From NCBI RefSeq assembly GCF_021206925.1, contig NZ_JAJPRF010000012.1, positions 52,800 to 116,799 of the forward strand: DNA of 64,000 nucleotides. Reading direction: 5' to 3'. The translations under genes were made by a program, and so were the position numbers. Each line of letters starts with the position of its first letter. Positions within the stretch are counted from its first letter, which is position 1. This stretch comes from Rhodoflexus caldus. Lineage in GTDB: Bacteria > Bacteroidota > Bacteroidia > Cytophagales > Thermoflexibacteraceae. This document shows positions 42,670-51,548 of this stretch, one piece after another. The notes below the pieces were generated by a model. That model saw only the letters and a program-made list of their open reading frames with translations. It had not been told where the DNA came from and did no database searches.

Positions 42670-43311
42670 TTACTGCTTTTCAAGCTCCATTTCCTCAATT
42701 TTACCTGCCGCATTTCTTTTTACATTGACAATTTTGTGCGGTGCTTTTTTCTGGTCTTTCAGGTAATTGAGGTACTTGCTGATAGTAGTCGGGCGGTCAT
42801 AGTCTTTTTCGCCGTTGAACGTGCCAATGATAATCAGTACGGGCGCATCAGGCGAAACAAACATATTTAATGCTTCCTGAATGCGATTATTGGCGGCAGC
42901 CGTATTACCGGAGCCTACAATATCGCGGAAATATTCCTGAATGGTGGGCGCAACTTTAGCAATTTCATTTTTGCGTTTTTCTTCTTCTTCGCGCATGCGG
43001 CGTTCTTCCTCTGCACGGCGTGCACGTTCGGCTTTCTCATTGGCTAACTTTTGTTCCAACTGACGAATGAGCGCCTGCACCTCAGGGTCATCTATATTTT
43101 GCGCTTTGATGCGGTTCAGTGCCTGCTCACGTTCTTCTATTGACTTACCGTCATCGTTCAGCAAGGCTTGCAAATCGGCTTTTGCTTGTGCTATCTGCTT
43201 TGCTTTTGCCTCTTTTGCCTGTTGCTCCGCTAATTTTTTCTTGCTCTTACACGAAGTAGTACCGCCAAGCGATAAGATACCGATGAGGAATATCCACAAA
43301 TACTTTTGCAT
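42670..43311 (-). CDS. Coiled-coil lipoprotein, function unknown
   Basis: A 213-residue protein with a lipoprotein signal (WIFLIGILSLGGTTSC; lipid Cys at ~21). Residues ~25-115 form a highly charged Lys/Glu/Arg coiled coil (KKLAEQQAKEAKAKQIAQAK; RARRAEEERRMREEEEKRKN). A compact C-terminal domain follows (APTIQEYFRDIVGSGNTAAA ... VLIIIGTFNGEKDYDRPTTISKYLNYLK). The last part recurs in Bacteroidota lipoproteins, but I know no function for it. It points away from pyrD (divergent). Confidence 0.8.
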   Translation of the reverse strand: MQKYLWIFLIGILSLGGTTSCKSKKKLAEQQAKEAKAKQIAQAKADLQALLNDDGKSIEEREQALNRIKAQNIDDPEVQALIRQLEQKLANEKAERARRAEEERRMREEEEKRKNEIAKVAPTIQEYFRDIVGSGNTAAANNRIQEALNMFVSPDAPVLIIIGTFNGEKDYDRPTTISKYLNYLKDQKKAPHKIVNVKRNAAGKIEEMELEKQ

Positions 43312-43384
43312 AGGTTCAATGGTTATGATACATTTTCGGAAGCCCGAAAGTAATAAAATCGTGCCGAAATCCTCTGCTTTGCGG

Positions 43385-43392
43385 TAATTTTG
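43385..43392 (+). promoter_or_regulatory. Minus-7 box of pyrD
   Basis: TAATTTTG, 20 bp before the TTG start at 43413. Confidence 0.45.
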
Positions 43393-43412
43393 GCAAACTA
43401 AATCTGATTGCC

Positions 43413-44438
43413 TTGCTGTATCGTTCTCTCATCCGCCCCCTGCTTTTTCTGATGGATGCCGAAAAGGCGCATCATTTCACCTTCGGCATGATAAAATGGC
43501 TGTTGTCGTTGCCATTGGCAAAGGCTATCACGCGCTTATTATTTGCCCCGCAACAGAAGGGTTTGCAAAAAGAACTAATGGGGCTTACTTTTCCCAATCC
43601 GATAGGGCTGGCCGCCGGTTTTGACAAAGATGCCCGCCTGATTGATGAGTTGGCATGTTTTGGGTTTGGGTTTATTGAAATCGGGACGCTGACCCCGCGC
43701 CCGCAAAGCGGCAATCCACAGCCCCGCCTGTTTCGTTTGCCGCAGGACAGCGGTTTGATTAATCGCATGGGGTTCAATAATGAAGGTGTGGCGGCTGCCG
43801 TAGAGCGGCTCAAAAAGCGGCAAACCAATCTGATTATCGGAGGCAACATTGGCAAAAACAAGGATACCCCCAACGAAGAAGCACTTAACGATTACCTTGT
43901 CTGCTTTGAGGCACTCTACGACTACGTAGATTATTTTGTGATCAATGTGAGTTCGCCTAATACGCCCGGATTGCGGCAATTGCAGGAAAAAGAACCGCTT
44001 ACTGCGCTTTTGCAGGCTTTGCAGGCTCGCAATCAACAGAAGCCCCAACCCAAACCCATTCTGCTCAAAATAGCACCCGACCTGACCGAACAGCAATTAG
44101 ACGATATTGTAGCAATTGTTACAGCCACCCGATTGGCAGGTGTCATCGCTACCAATACCACCATCAGCCGCGAGGGGCTGCAAACCTCCGCAGATACCTT
44201 GGCAGCCATTGGCAACGGCGGATTGAGCGGCAAACCTGTTCGCAGCCGTTCAACAGAGGTTATTCGCTATTTGGCGCAAAAAAGCAATAAACACTTTGTT
44301 ATCATAGGGGTAGGCGGCATTTTTACAGCCGAAGATGTGCGGGAAAAACTCGCCGCAGGTGCCGACCTTGTGCAAGTCTATACAGGCTTTGTTTATGAAG
44401 GGCCTGCAATGATTAAAAAAATTTGTGCGCAACTGTAG
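43413..44438 (+). CDS. pyrD: Quinone-dependent dihydroorotate dehydrogenase (class 2)
   Basis: A 341-residue FMN enzyme oxidising dihydroorotate to orotate in pyrimidine synthesis, bound to the inner membrane through an N-terminal helical motif. A TTG start at 43413 is inferred: the sequence from it ([21 protein letters not shown]) matches the quinone-tunnel helices of class 2 enzymes, while the first ATG (43452) would remove half of them. Core motifs: [54 protein letters not shown] with the catalytic Ser, [11 protein letters not shown], and [20 protein letters not shown]. Confidence 0.95.
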   Translation: MLYRSLIRPLLFLMDAEKAHHFTFGMIKWLLSLPLAKAITRLLFAPQQKGLQKELMGLTFPNPIGLAAGFDKDARLIDELACFGFGFIEIGTLTPRPQSGNPQPRLFRLPQDSGLINRMGFNNEGVAAAVERLKKRQTNLIIGGNIGKNKDTPNEEALNDYLVCFEALYDYVDYFVINVSSPNTPGLRQLQEKEPLTALLQALQARNQQKPQPKPILLKIAPDLTEQQLDDIVAIVTATRLAGVIATNTTISREGLQTSADTLAAIGNGGLSGKPVRSRSTEVIRYLAQKSNKHFVIIGVGGIFTAEDVREKLAAGADLVQVYTGFVYEGPAMIKKICAQL

Positions 44439-44440
44439 CA

Positions 44441-44472
44441 GCCGATACAAGCCTGTAATTGCCTGTATCGGC
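44441..44472. terminator. Hairpin between convergent pyrD and fasciclin genes
   Basis: GCCGATACA(A)GC / GC(C)TGTATCGGC, an 11-bp stem with one mismatch and a short loop. There is no T run, so termination strength is uncertain. Confidence 0.6.
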
Positions 44473-44490
44473 CGAATATGTGTGTGTAAC

Positions 44491-45096
44491 TTACTGCAAT
44501 ACCATCTTAGGCTTCAACGTGCCGTTGATGATATGTATGAAGCCGTTGCTCGCTTTAATATCAGGCTGTACGATTGTTGCGCCGTCTATCATCACTTTGC
44601 CGTTTTTGACTGATACAACAATATCGTAACCCGCCATCGTTTTCAGTTTTTGGCCGTCTTTCAAGTTGGCAAGCGGGAGTGCATTTTCCACAATATGCAA
44701 CTTCAATAAATTTTGTAAACGGGCTTTATTGGCAGGCTGCATCAACTCATCAATTTTAGCAACTGTCAGCGCCGAATCGGTAGGGGCGAAAACGGTGTAA
44801 TTCGTGCTGCTTTCTACTTCCAGCATACCGGCCAACTCTGCCGTTTGGAGGGCAGCTACTAACTTGTTCAGTTCCGAATGGAGCTGTGCGGTTTGGGCAA
44901 TGGTTTTAGGCAAGGCATTGATAGAGTCCTGCACGCGTTTGGCTTCTGCTTCCAAGCGAGCAATAGAATCGGCAATCCGGGCGGAATCTTGACGGGCTTT
45001 TTCGTGAGCAGCTTTACCGCCATCGCCGCAAGCACCCAACAGCGCGGAAGCTATCAGCAGCGCCGATATACCGCCGAAGAATTTATGTAGTATCAT
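44491..45096 (-). CDS. Fasciclin-domain lipoprotein
   Basis: A 201-residue surface lipoprotein: signal peptide with lipobox LLGAC (Cys ~23), a helical Ala/Glu/Arg spacer (~30-65), and one FAS1 (fasciclin) domain with the hallmark NYTVFAPTDSAL (H1) and GFIHIINGTLKP (H2) motifs. FAS1 domains mediate adhesion or protein interaction. A TAACTTTG minus-7 box lies upstream on the minus strand (45123-45130). Downstream it converges with pyrD. Confidence 0.93.
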   Translation of the reverse strand: MILHKFFGGISALLIASALLGACGDGGKAAHEKARQDSARIADSIARLEAEAKRVQDSINALPKTIAQTAQLHSELNKLVAALQTAELAGMLEVESSTNYTVFAPTDSALTVAKIDELMQPANKARLQNLLKLHIVENALPLANLKDGQKLKTMAGYDIVVSVKNGKVMIDGATIVQPDIKASNGFIHIINGTLKPKMVLQ

Positions 45097-45198
45097 GGTT
45101 AAAAAGGTTTAGTTTACACTGTCAAAGTTAATCGCTTGGAACGTTCAGACAGAAAAAACACGCATCAAATAATGATTAATCTGATTAACTATTAAAAT

Positions 45199-45227
45199 AA
45201 AAAAGACGCGCATGGCGCGTCTTTTTT
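45199..45227. terminator. Terminator ending the tandem tRNA-like transcript
   Basis: AAAAAAGACGCG / CGCGTCTTTTTT, 12-bp perfect stem (13 with C-G closing) and tiny loop. A/T runs on both sides make it work in both directions. It is downstream of both tRNA-like RNAs on the minus strand. Confidence 0.92.
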
Positions 45228-45272
45228 AAACCTTAACCAATAAACAACACATAAAATAAACACATGCTTGGC

Positions 45273-45437
45273 TGTAGGGGAAGGATTCGAACCTTCACGG
45301 GGTCGTTAGGCATCTACAAAGAAAATGAAGCAAGCGATTGATTGATTGATTGATTGATTCATTGTCTCTGTAGGCTTTATCCTGAAATCCCCACCCCCGA
45401 GACAGGAGGGCATGGCTGCCGGTTTCATCACCCTACA
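45273..45437 (-). ncRNA. tRNA-like RNA 1 (class II fold, long variable arm)
   Basis: A 165-nt RNA with cloverleaf ends. Acceptor stem TGTAGGG/CCCTACA (7 bp perfect); T arm GAAGG-TTCGAAT-CCTTC (5 bp, canonical TTCGA loop); short D arm ATG...CAT with GG in the loop; anticodon arm CCCTC-CTGTCTC-GGGGG, placing GTC (Asp-type) at the anticodon. Between anticodon and T arm is a ~90-nt insertion: GGGG...CCCC variable-arm stem enclosing a further hairpin (CTACA.AGA ... TCT.TGTAG) whose loop contains six tandem GATT-type repeats. TG at positions 8-9 and the D region look most like tRNA-Leu, but the position after the acceptor is G. No CCA is encoded. Whether it is charged is unknown. Confidence 0.65.
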
Positions 45438-45528
45438 TTGTGAAGTTTTTAATGAAAAGCATTTACATTAAAAACTTTTGAATTATTTTGCCGCGAATTA
45501 TCGGGATTTTAAAGAACTTTTATTGTGC

Positions 45529-45671
45529 TGTAGGGGAAGGAGTCGAACCTTCACGGGGTCGTTAGGCACATAAGAAAGTGAAGCAAATGCTTGTTTCACA
45601 CTCTCGAGGCTTTTTCCGGAATCCCCACCCCCGAGACAGGAGGGCATGGCTGCCAGTTTCATCACCCTACA
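45529..45671 (-). ncRNA. tRNA-like RNA 2 (class II fold, long variable arm)
   Basis: A 143-nt tandem homologue of RNA 1, first in the transcript. The first ~53 nt and last ~40 nt are almost identical to RNA 1 (acceptor, D arm, anticodon arm with GTC, GGGG/CCCC base, GCCTAACGACCCCGTG, T arm with one loop change), but the hairpin in the variable-arm insertion is different in sequence and shorter (GTGAA...AAGC-ATTT-GCTTCAC). Conserved core plus variable insert argues for functional RNAs rather than decayed tRNAs. No CCA is encoded; the base after the acceptor is G. Confidence 0.65.
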
Positions 45672-45691
45672 TTGTGATTGTTTTGATGTAG

Positions 45692-45724
45692 CAAAATTAC
45701 AATAAACAATCTTAATATTGCAAA
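45692..45724 (-). promoter_or_regulatory. Promoter of the tandem tRNA-like RNAs
   Basis: On the minus strand TTTG (45724-45721), a 21-nt spacer and TAATTTTG (45699-45692), ending 20 nt before RNA 2. No comparable box precedes RNA 1, so both RNAs are probably made as one transcript. Confidence 0.7.
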
Positions 45725-45806
45725 CTTTGCAACAAAGTTTCTTTAAATTTCGTGAAATCGTAATATTAAATATGTTTTATTGAAAAAATTGTTTTTTGGG
45801 TGCACT

Positions 45807-46289
45807 ATGAACGACAAAAATTTAGAAATTGATAATATCGACATCAAGATATTATCTGAGTTGATGAAGGATGCCAAAACACCGTACACCGAAATTGCCG
45901 ATAAAGTTTGTGTGTCCGGCGGCACAGTACACGTTCGGATGAAAAAGTTGGAAAAGATGGGTATTGTTCGGGGGGCATCGCTCATTATCGATTTTAGCAA
46001 ACTGGGGTATGACATTACCGCTTTTCTGGGGATTTATTTGCAAAAAAGCTCAATGTATGAAACCGTTTGTAATGAGTTGGCAAAAATCCCCGAAATTCTG
46101 ACCTTGAATTATACCACAGGTGCGTACAGCATTTTTGCCAAGCTCACTTGCCGCGATACGAACCACTTGCGCGAGGTGCTGTACGAAAAAATTCAGAAAG
46201 TCAGAGGAATAGAGCGGACGGAGACGTTCATTTCGCTCGAGGAGCGCATCAACCGTCCGCTGCAAATAGACCAGAATCTGTATAAATAA
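45807..46289 (+). CDS. Lrp/AsnC family transcriptional regulator
   Basis: ATG at 45807 gives 160 residues; a TTG at 45780 would add nine unlikely residues. The N-terminal winged helix-turn-helix (IDNIDIKILSELMKDAKTPYTEIADKVCVSGGTVHVRMKKLEKMG) and C-terminal RAM/ACT-like effector domain (GYDITAFLGIYLQ... TGAYSIFAKLTCRDTNHL) are typical. These regulators sense amino acids or small metabolites. The effector cannot be predicted. It is divergent from the tRNA-like operon and converges on ribBA, with stops 4 bp apart. Confidence 0.95.
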   Translation: MNDKNLEIDNIDIKILSELMKDAKTPYTEIADKVCVSGGTVHVRMKKLEKMGIVRGASLIIDFSKLGYDITAFLGIYLQKSSMYETVCNELAKIPEILTLNYTTGAYSIFAKLTCRDTNHLREVLYEKIQKVRGIERTETFISLEERINRPLQIDQNLYK

Positions 46290-46292
46290 AAT

Positions 46293-47519
46293 TTAGTCAA
46301 TAGAAATTTTGTGCCCCATTTTATCGCGCTTCGTGCGTAAGTACTTGGCATTGTGCGGATTAGGCGGGAATTGAATAGGTACGCTTTCTACAATTTCCAG
46401 CCCGTAGCCCAACAATCCCGCTCGTTTTTTCGGATTGTTGGAAATGAGCCTGATTTTGCTTACGCCCAAATCACGGAGGATTTGCGCGCCTACTCCGTAG
46501 TCGCGGGCATCCATCGGCAAGCCAAGCTCTAAGTTGGCTTCTACGGTATCTCTTCCCTGTTCCTGCAATTTGTAGGCTCTCAACTTATTCACTAATCCGA
46601 TGCCGCGCCCTTCCTGATTCATGTAGAGCACTACGCCTTTGCCGGCCTTTTCTACCATCTGCATAGCGCCTTGCAGTTGCTTGCCGCAGTCGCAACGGCA
46701 AGAGCCGAAAATATCGCCCGTAGCACAGGAAGAATGTACTCGCACCAGTATAGGCTCGTCTTTGTCCCAAGTGCCTTTCACAAGTGCCATGTGAATATCG
46801 CCCGTATTGGTTTGGCGGTAGGCAGCTAACTCAAAATCACCGTATTCGGTAGGCATGTGCACGCGTTCCTCCATCACAATCAGCGATTCTTTTTTCAAGC
46901 GATACGAAATCAGGTCTTTAATGGCCACTAATTTCAGCCCTTTTTCATCGGCAAAGCGGCGCAATTCGGGCAAGCGGGCAGGTTCGCCGTCTTCGTTCAG
47001 CACTTCAATAATTGCCCCGGCAGGATACAGCCCGGCTAAGCGTGCCAAATCAACGCTTGCTTCGGTATGCCCCGCACGGCGCAGTACCCCGCCGTTGAGG
47101 GCTTTTAGCGGGAAAATATGCCCCGGACGACGAAAATCTGACGGTTTAGATTCGCTATCGGTGAGTGCTTTAATCGTTTTAGCGCGGTCGGTTGCCGAAA
47201 TGCCCGTTGTTACACCGTGTCCTTTCAAGTCCACCGTAACGGTAAATGCCGTCTGGTGCATGTCGGTATTTTTGCCGACCATCAGGTCTAAACCCAATTG
47301 CTCGCAGCGTTCTTCGGTGAGCGTGCAACAGAGCATCCCTCGCGAAGAAAGCATGAAATTGACCGTTTCGGGGGTAATCAGCTCGGCGGCGCAAACCAAG
47401 TCGCCTTCGTTTTCGCGGTCTTCATCATCTACCATAATGATGACTTCGCCACGGCGGATGGCCTCAATGGCCTCTTCAATAGAATCCAGGCGGATAGAAT
47501 CGTTCGGAGTTGCGTTCAT
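46293..47519 (-). CDS. ribBA: Bifunctional DHBP synthase / GTP cyclohydrolase II
   Basis: A riboflavin-synthesis enzyme of 408 residues from ATG 47519 (the frame runs upstream to 47627, overlapping the previous gene). N-terminal RibB domain makes 3,4-dihydroxy-2-butanone-4-phosphate from ribulose-5-P ([30 protein letters not shown]). C-terminal RibA domain opens GTP, with zinc ligands in [17 protein letters not shown] and NQEGRGIGL. No FMN riboswitch is visible upstream. It follows a polytopic membrane protein gene by 47 bp on the same strand. Confidence 0.97.
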   Translation of the reverse strand: MNATPNDSIRLDSIEEAIEAIRRGEVIIMVDDEDRENEGDLVCAAELITPETVNFMLSSRGMLCCTLTEERCEQLGLDLMVGKNTDMHQTAFTVTVDLKGHGVTTGISATDRAKTIKALTDSESKPSDFRRPGHIFPLKALNGGVLRRAGHTEASVDLARLAGLYPAGAIIEVLNEDGEPARLPELRRFADEKGLKLVAIKDLISYRLKKESLIVMEERVHMPTEYGDFELAAYRQTNTGDIHMALVKGTWDKDEPILVRVHSSCATGDIFGSCRCDCGKQLQGAMQMVEKAGKGVVLYMNQEGRGIGLVNKLRAYKLQEQGRDTVEANLELGLPMDARDYGVGAQILRDLGVSKIRLISNNPKKRAGLLGYGLEIVESVPIQFPPNPHNAKYLRTKRDKMGHKISID

Positions 47520-47566
47520 GATAATGTTTTTGCCTGCATTCCTGCAAAGCCTGTAAATAATAAACC

Positions 47567-48865
47567 TTAAAAAAGCGCTTTGAGTTTTTGAAAGGGCAAA
47601 GTTCGCAAAAAACGGTTGCCCGAACAAACCATTAGCCAGAGCAAGGGCAGATAGCTGACCTTGTAGCGCGCCAATGCGCCAATGTTGGGCGAACTGAGCG
47701 CCAGCATAGCCGCCAAAGTCGCCGTAAAAGTGGCTGCTGCAATGAGTTCAGCAATATGCTGATTGCCGCCAAGACGCAAACGGATACCCGGTATTAACAA
47801 CAGCAGCAACAAATTTTCCATGCCTGTCAGTTTGCGAAGCAGATTGCCGCCTTCCCAAGGCATGGGCGCAAACAGTGCGGCTTTCAGCGCAAAAGGCACT
47901 TGCCCGATAAGGCTGATGAAATCGGGCTGTAAGTCTAACCAAATCAGATTATCCGCATCGCTGATGGCAACCATGCGCTCGTAGTTCCGATGTACGGCTA
48001 CTGCCAGTGCATCGGGCGAAAGGTTGGGGTGCAACCGCCCGATAGCCCACAGCAGCAGCGGCAGCAACACGGCAGCAACAGCCAGCGTCAGCCACAGTTG
48101 TTTTTGCCATTGAAGCAGCCCATAAATCGCAACGGCAAGCATGGCAGCAGCGAAAATGTAATACTTGACCTCAAAGAGAATCCATGCGGCAAAAGCGGCA
48201 ACCGCCCAAAAACTAACCGCAGGCAGCACGGATTTTACCCGCGCAATCGGTGTTTTTTGATTATCTTTCGGCAGAAGTCCGCGCTGGGTCAGCCGCAGCA
48301 CCGCCCAAAAGAGCAGCCCCATAGCCCCCCAGAGCAACGTTTCTTTCAACAGCCCCGCCGACCAAAACACTACCGAAGGCACAAGAAAAAAAGCAATCAC
48401 AACGGGAATTTTCAGATTTTCATCGCGGCGGCACAGTTCGTTACCCAGCAGCCAGAAGCCCGCAAAGGCAAAAGCGGAAAACCAAGCACTGATGAGCCAA
48501 ATATTTTCGCCTGCCGCCAAACTTACCAATGCCGTTGTTTTACACATGAAAATAAAAGACGGCGTGAGGTCGGGAAAGCCGTAGAGGTAGTAGAAATCGC
48601 CCTGTGGCATATCGTAGGGGAACAGCCAAAATCGCCACAGCGAATCATGCAGTATTTCGCGCAGCAACATACTTTGCCTGAAAGTATGCGCCACGTCGCC
48701 GCCGCCGTAATAGCGTTCAAAAACGACAACCACTGCCCACCCTGCCGCTATTTTGAGCAACAGCCCCGGCAAAAAAATGCCGCCCAACGGCTGCGAACGC
48801 AACTTTTTCGTCAGCAGGTAAAGCAGCGGCGGCACTGCGAGCAAATGGACGATAAAAGGCAACAT
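47567..48865 (-). CDS. Polytopic membrane protein, possible glycosyltransferase/polymerase type
   Basis: Not recognised as a named family. 432 residues with about 11 TM segments and short loops. A sequence [19 protein letters not shown] in the first large periplasmic loop and the motifs [18 protein letters not shown] and [20 protein letters not shown] resemble polysaccharide-associated membrane proteins (EpsG/GT39-like), where an Asp in the first loop can be catalytic. This is only a resemblance. No other glycan genes are adjacent; ribBA follows. Confidence 0.75.
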   Translation of the reverse strand: MLPFIVHLLAVPPLLYLLTKKLRSQPLGGIFLPGLLLKIAAGWAVVVVFERYYGGGDVAHTFRQSMLLREILHDSLWRFWLFPYDMPQGDFYYLYGFPDLTPSFIFMCKTTALVSLAAGENIWLISAWFSAFAFAGFWLLGNELCRRDENLKIPVVIAFFLVPSVVFWSAGLLKETLLWGAMGLLFWAVLRLTQRGLLPKDNQKTPIARVKSVLPAVSFWAVAAFAAWILFEVKYYIFAAAMLAVAIYGLLQWQKQLWLTLAVAAVLLPLLLWAIGRLHPNLSPDALAVAVHRNYERMVAISDADNLIWLDLQPDFISLIGQVPFALKAALFAPMPWEGGNLLRKLTGMENLLLLLLIPGIRLRLGGNQHIAELIAAATFTATLAAMLALSSPNIGALARYKVSYLPLLWLMVCSGNRFLRTLPFQKLKALF

Positions 48866-48941
48866 GTACGACTAAGCGGCAGCCGAAATTAACGGCTTTT
48901 TCCGATATTGCCCCTTACTAACCGATTTCCATGATTTGCAT

Positions 48942-51509
48942 ATGAAGCGATTTCTTCTCACGTTTTTGAGCCTGCTCCTATTTGCAGCGGGCGCACGGGC
49001 GCAAGCCGATTACTACTACCCCAACAGCGGGCAGATGAACCCCGCCATCCCTACGCCCGAGCAATTTTTGGGCTACCCGATAGGCAGCCATCACACGCGC
49101 TACGACCGCATTGTTGCCTATTTTCAGGAATTGGCGCGCCTTTCCGACAAGGCAACTTTTGAGGTATTCGGGCAAACTTACGAGCATCGCCCTTTGGTGG
49201 CACTGATAATTACTTCGCCTGCTAACCACAGCCGTTTGGAAGACATCCGCCAAAAGCACTTGCAGCGCAACACGTCCACTGCCTACGATAACGAGCCGAT
49301 AGTGGTGCAAATTGCTGCCAACGTACACGGCAACGAGGCATCGGGCGGCGAAAGCACTTTGCTCACTGCCTACTACTTGCTGGCTTCGGAAAGCGAGGAA
49401 GTGAAAAATTGGCTCAATAACATGGTCATCATCATTGAGCCGGTGCAAAACCCCGACGGGCGCGACCGGTTCAATACGTGGGTGAACATGCACAAGGCAA
49501 GCCCCCTCGTAGCCGACCCCTTGGACAGAGAGCATACCGAAGTGTGGCCCGGCGGCAGAATGAACCACTATTGGTTTGACCCTAACCGCGATTGGTTCTT
49601 GCTGGTGCATCCCGAAGCGCAGGCACGCGCCCGATTCATCCACAAGTGGCGACCTTATGTATTTGTTGACCACCACGAAATGGGTACCAACAGCACCTTC
49701 TACTTTGACCCGGGCAAACCGAGCAGCGATAACCCGCTTGTTCCCGACCGCCTTTACAAGCAAGTGTACCCCAAATTCAGCAAGTATTTTGAGCAAGCCA
49801 TGAACGGCATCGGGTCGCAGTATTTCACCCGCGAAGTGTTTGACAAACTCTACCCGGGCTACGGTTCCAGCTACATCAACTTCTACGGCGGCGCAGGCTT
49901 CCTCTTTGAGCAGGCAAGTTCACGCGGGCATGTGCAGGAAACCCCGACAGGCGAAATTACCTTCGCCTTTACCATTCGCAATCAGTTCCTTTCCGCTTTG
50001 GCGACTTTGCGGGCAGCACAAGCCGAGCGCAGCGAACTACTCAACATGCGCCGCGACTTTTTCCGCATCAGCCGCGAACAGGCTGCCCGCAGCCCGATTA
50101 AAGGCTATGTATTCGGTGATGCAGGCGACCCGACGCGCACCAATGCCTTTGTCAATTTGTGTTTGCAGCACGAAGTAGAGGTTTACGAAGTGGAAACCCC
50201 GCTCAACTTGGGCGGCAACCGCTTTGAGAAAGGCAGCGCCTACATCGTCCCGACCGAGCAGGTGAACTACATCATGGTGCGTTCGCTGTTTGAAAAGGCA
50301 ATTCCCTATGCCGACAGCTTGTTTTACGATGCTTCTTCTTGGTCAATGGTTCATGCCTTTAACCTGCCCTATGCCGAAATCAGAACAACAGTTGCCAAAG
50401 GCGCAAGAGTAACCGCACCGAAAGTTGCCGAGCCGCCTGCCGTTGAAAAAGCACCTTACGGCTACCTCATCCGTTGGACGGACTACAACGCGGCTCAAGC
50501 AGTTTATCATCTGCTGGATGGCGGCGCGGTGGTACAATCTGCTTTCCGTCCGTTCAGCATGAACATCAACGGCAAAACCGAAAACTTCGGCTACGGAACT
50601 GTTTTCCTGCCCGTTCAGCAGCAAAAAATCGGTGCCGATTCGCTGTTTAATTTGCTCAAAAAAGTACAGGCACGGGCAAAAATCGCCATTCAGGGCATTG
50701 CCACAGGCAGAAGCACCGAGGGCATAGACTTGGGCAGCAACTACATCCGCACCCTGAAAAAACCCGAAGTGCTGATGATTGTCGGGCAAGGCGTAAGCCC
50801 CTACGAAGCGGGCGAAGTTTGGCACTTGCTTGACCGGCGCGTAGGGATGCCCGTCAGCAAGGTAGAAATCGGCAACCTGAACCGCGTGAACCTGAACCGC
50901 TATAACACCGTCATCATGGTAAACGGCACGTACAGCCTTGACAAAAATTTCACCGACCGCCTGAAAATGTGGGTACAAAACGGCGGCACGCTCATTGCGC
51001 AAAAGTCAGCCGTTGAGTGGGCAATCAAAAACGGTTTGACCAAAGAAAAACTCATGCCTGCCGATACGGTGAAAAATCCTAAACCCGTGCGCTACGATTA
51101 CGACAATGCGGTGTACATAGAAGGGGCAAAATCCATAGGCGGCGTTATTTTGGAAATGGACGTGGACACTACTCACCCCATCGGTTTTGGCTTCCACAGC
51201 CGCAAAGTGTCAGTTTTCCGCAATGGTACGACCTTCCTCAAACCTTCGGAAAGCCCTTACAATACCATCGGGCAGTACACGGCTAACCCGCTGATTGGCG
51301 GCTATTTGTCAGCCCCGAATCTGAAAAAAATGCAAAATGCGCCTGCCATTATCGTAAGTAGCGAAGGTGCGGGGCGCGTGGTACTCTTCACCGACAACCC
51401 GAATTTCAGGGGCATTTGGTACGGCACCAATCGCCTGTTTCTCAATGCCCTTATGTTTGGCAGCAACATCACCGTGCCAACGGTTGGCGGCAATCAGGAA
51501 GAGGAATAA
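48942..51509 (+). CDS. Secreted M14 family zinc carboxypeptidase (large)
   Basis: An ~855-residue exported peptidase; ATG at 48942 (MKRFLLTFLSLLLFAAGARAQ) starts a clear signal peptide. The M14 domain carries an intact zinc motif in VHGNEASGGEST (HxxE). PVQNPDGRDRF and FVDHHEMGTNSTF (third His ligand region) follow. After ~residue 350 are C-terminal regions including a glutamine-amidotransferase/DUF4350-like fold (VLMIVGQGVSPYEAGEVWHLLD, SAVEWAIKNGL) ending near VVLFTDNPNFRG. Unrelated in length to the 1.1 kb/3 kb pair. Function: degradation of peptides outside the cell. Ends at a strong terminator. Confidence 0.93.
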   Translation: MKRFLLTFLSLLLFAAGARAQADYYYPNSGQMNPAIPTPEQFLGYPIGSHHTRYDRIVAYFQELARLSDKATFEVFGQTYEHRPLVALIITSPANHSRLEDIRQKHLQRNTSTAYDNEPIVVQIAANVHGNEASGGESTLLTAYYLLASESEEVKNWLNNMVIIIEPVQNPDGRDRFNTWVNMHKASPLVADPLDREHTEVWPGGRMNHYWFDPNRDWFLLVHPEAQARARFIHKWRPYVFVDHHEMGTNSTFYFDPGKPSSDNPLVPDRLYKQVYPKFSKYFEQAMNGIGSQYFTREVFDKLYPGYGSSYINFYGGAGFLFEQASSRGHVQETPTGEITFAFTIRNQFLSALATLRAAQAERSELLNMRRDFFRISREQAARSPIKGYVFGDAGDPTRTNAFVNLCLQHEVEVYEVETPLNLGGNRFEKGSAYIVPTEQVNYIMVRSLFEKAIPYADSLFYDASSWSMVHAFNLPYAEIRTTVAKGARVTAPKVAEPPAVEKAPYGYLIRWTDYNAAQAVYHLLDGGAVVQSAFRPFSMNINGKTENFGYGTVFLPVQQQKIGADSLFNLLKKVQARAKIAIQGIATGRSTEGIDLGSNYIRTLKKPEVLMIVGQGVSPYEAGEVWHLLDRRVGMPVSKVEIGNLNRVNLNRYNTVIMVNGTYSLDKNFTDRLKMWVQNGGTLIAQKSAVEWAIKNGLTKEKLMPADTVKNPKPVRYDYDNAVYIEGAKSIGGVILEMDVDTTHPIGFGFHSRKVSVFRNGTTFLKPSESPYNTIGQYTANPLIGGYLSAPNLKKMQNAPAIIVSSEGAGRVVLFTDNPNFRGIWYGTNRLFLNALMFGSNITVPTVGGNQEEE

Positions 51510-51518
51510 CATTTTGCG

Positions 51519-51548
51519 GGGATAGGGGCTGCCCTATCCCTGTTTTTT
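51519..51548 (+). terminator. Rho-independent terminator after the large M14 gene
   Basis: GGGATAGGG / CCCTATCCC, perfect 9-bp stem, 4-nt loop, T run. It overlaps the stop codon of the convergent beta-rich protein gene. Confidence 0.9.

Noticed and set aside
45273..45671. tmRNA or group I intron-containing tRNA
   Set aside because: No tmRNA 5' consensus or tag reading frame is seen, and the insertion lies in the variable arm, not the anticodon loop; no intron core motifs were recognised.
47520..47566. FMN riboswitch upstream of ribBA
   Set aside because: Only 47 bp separate it from the previous gene and none of the conserved riboswitch segments is present there or inside that gene's end.
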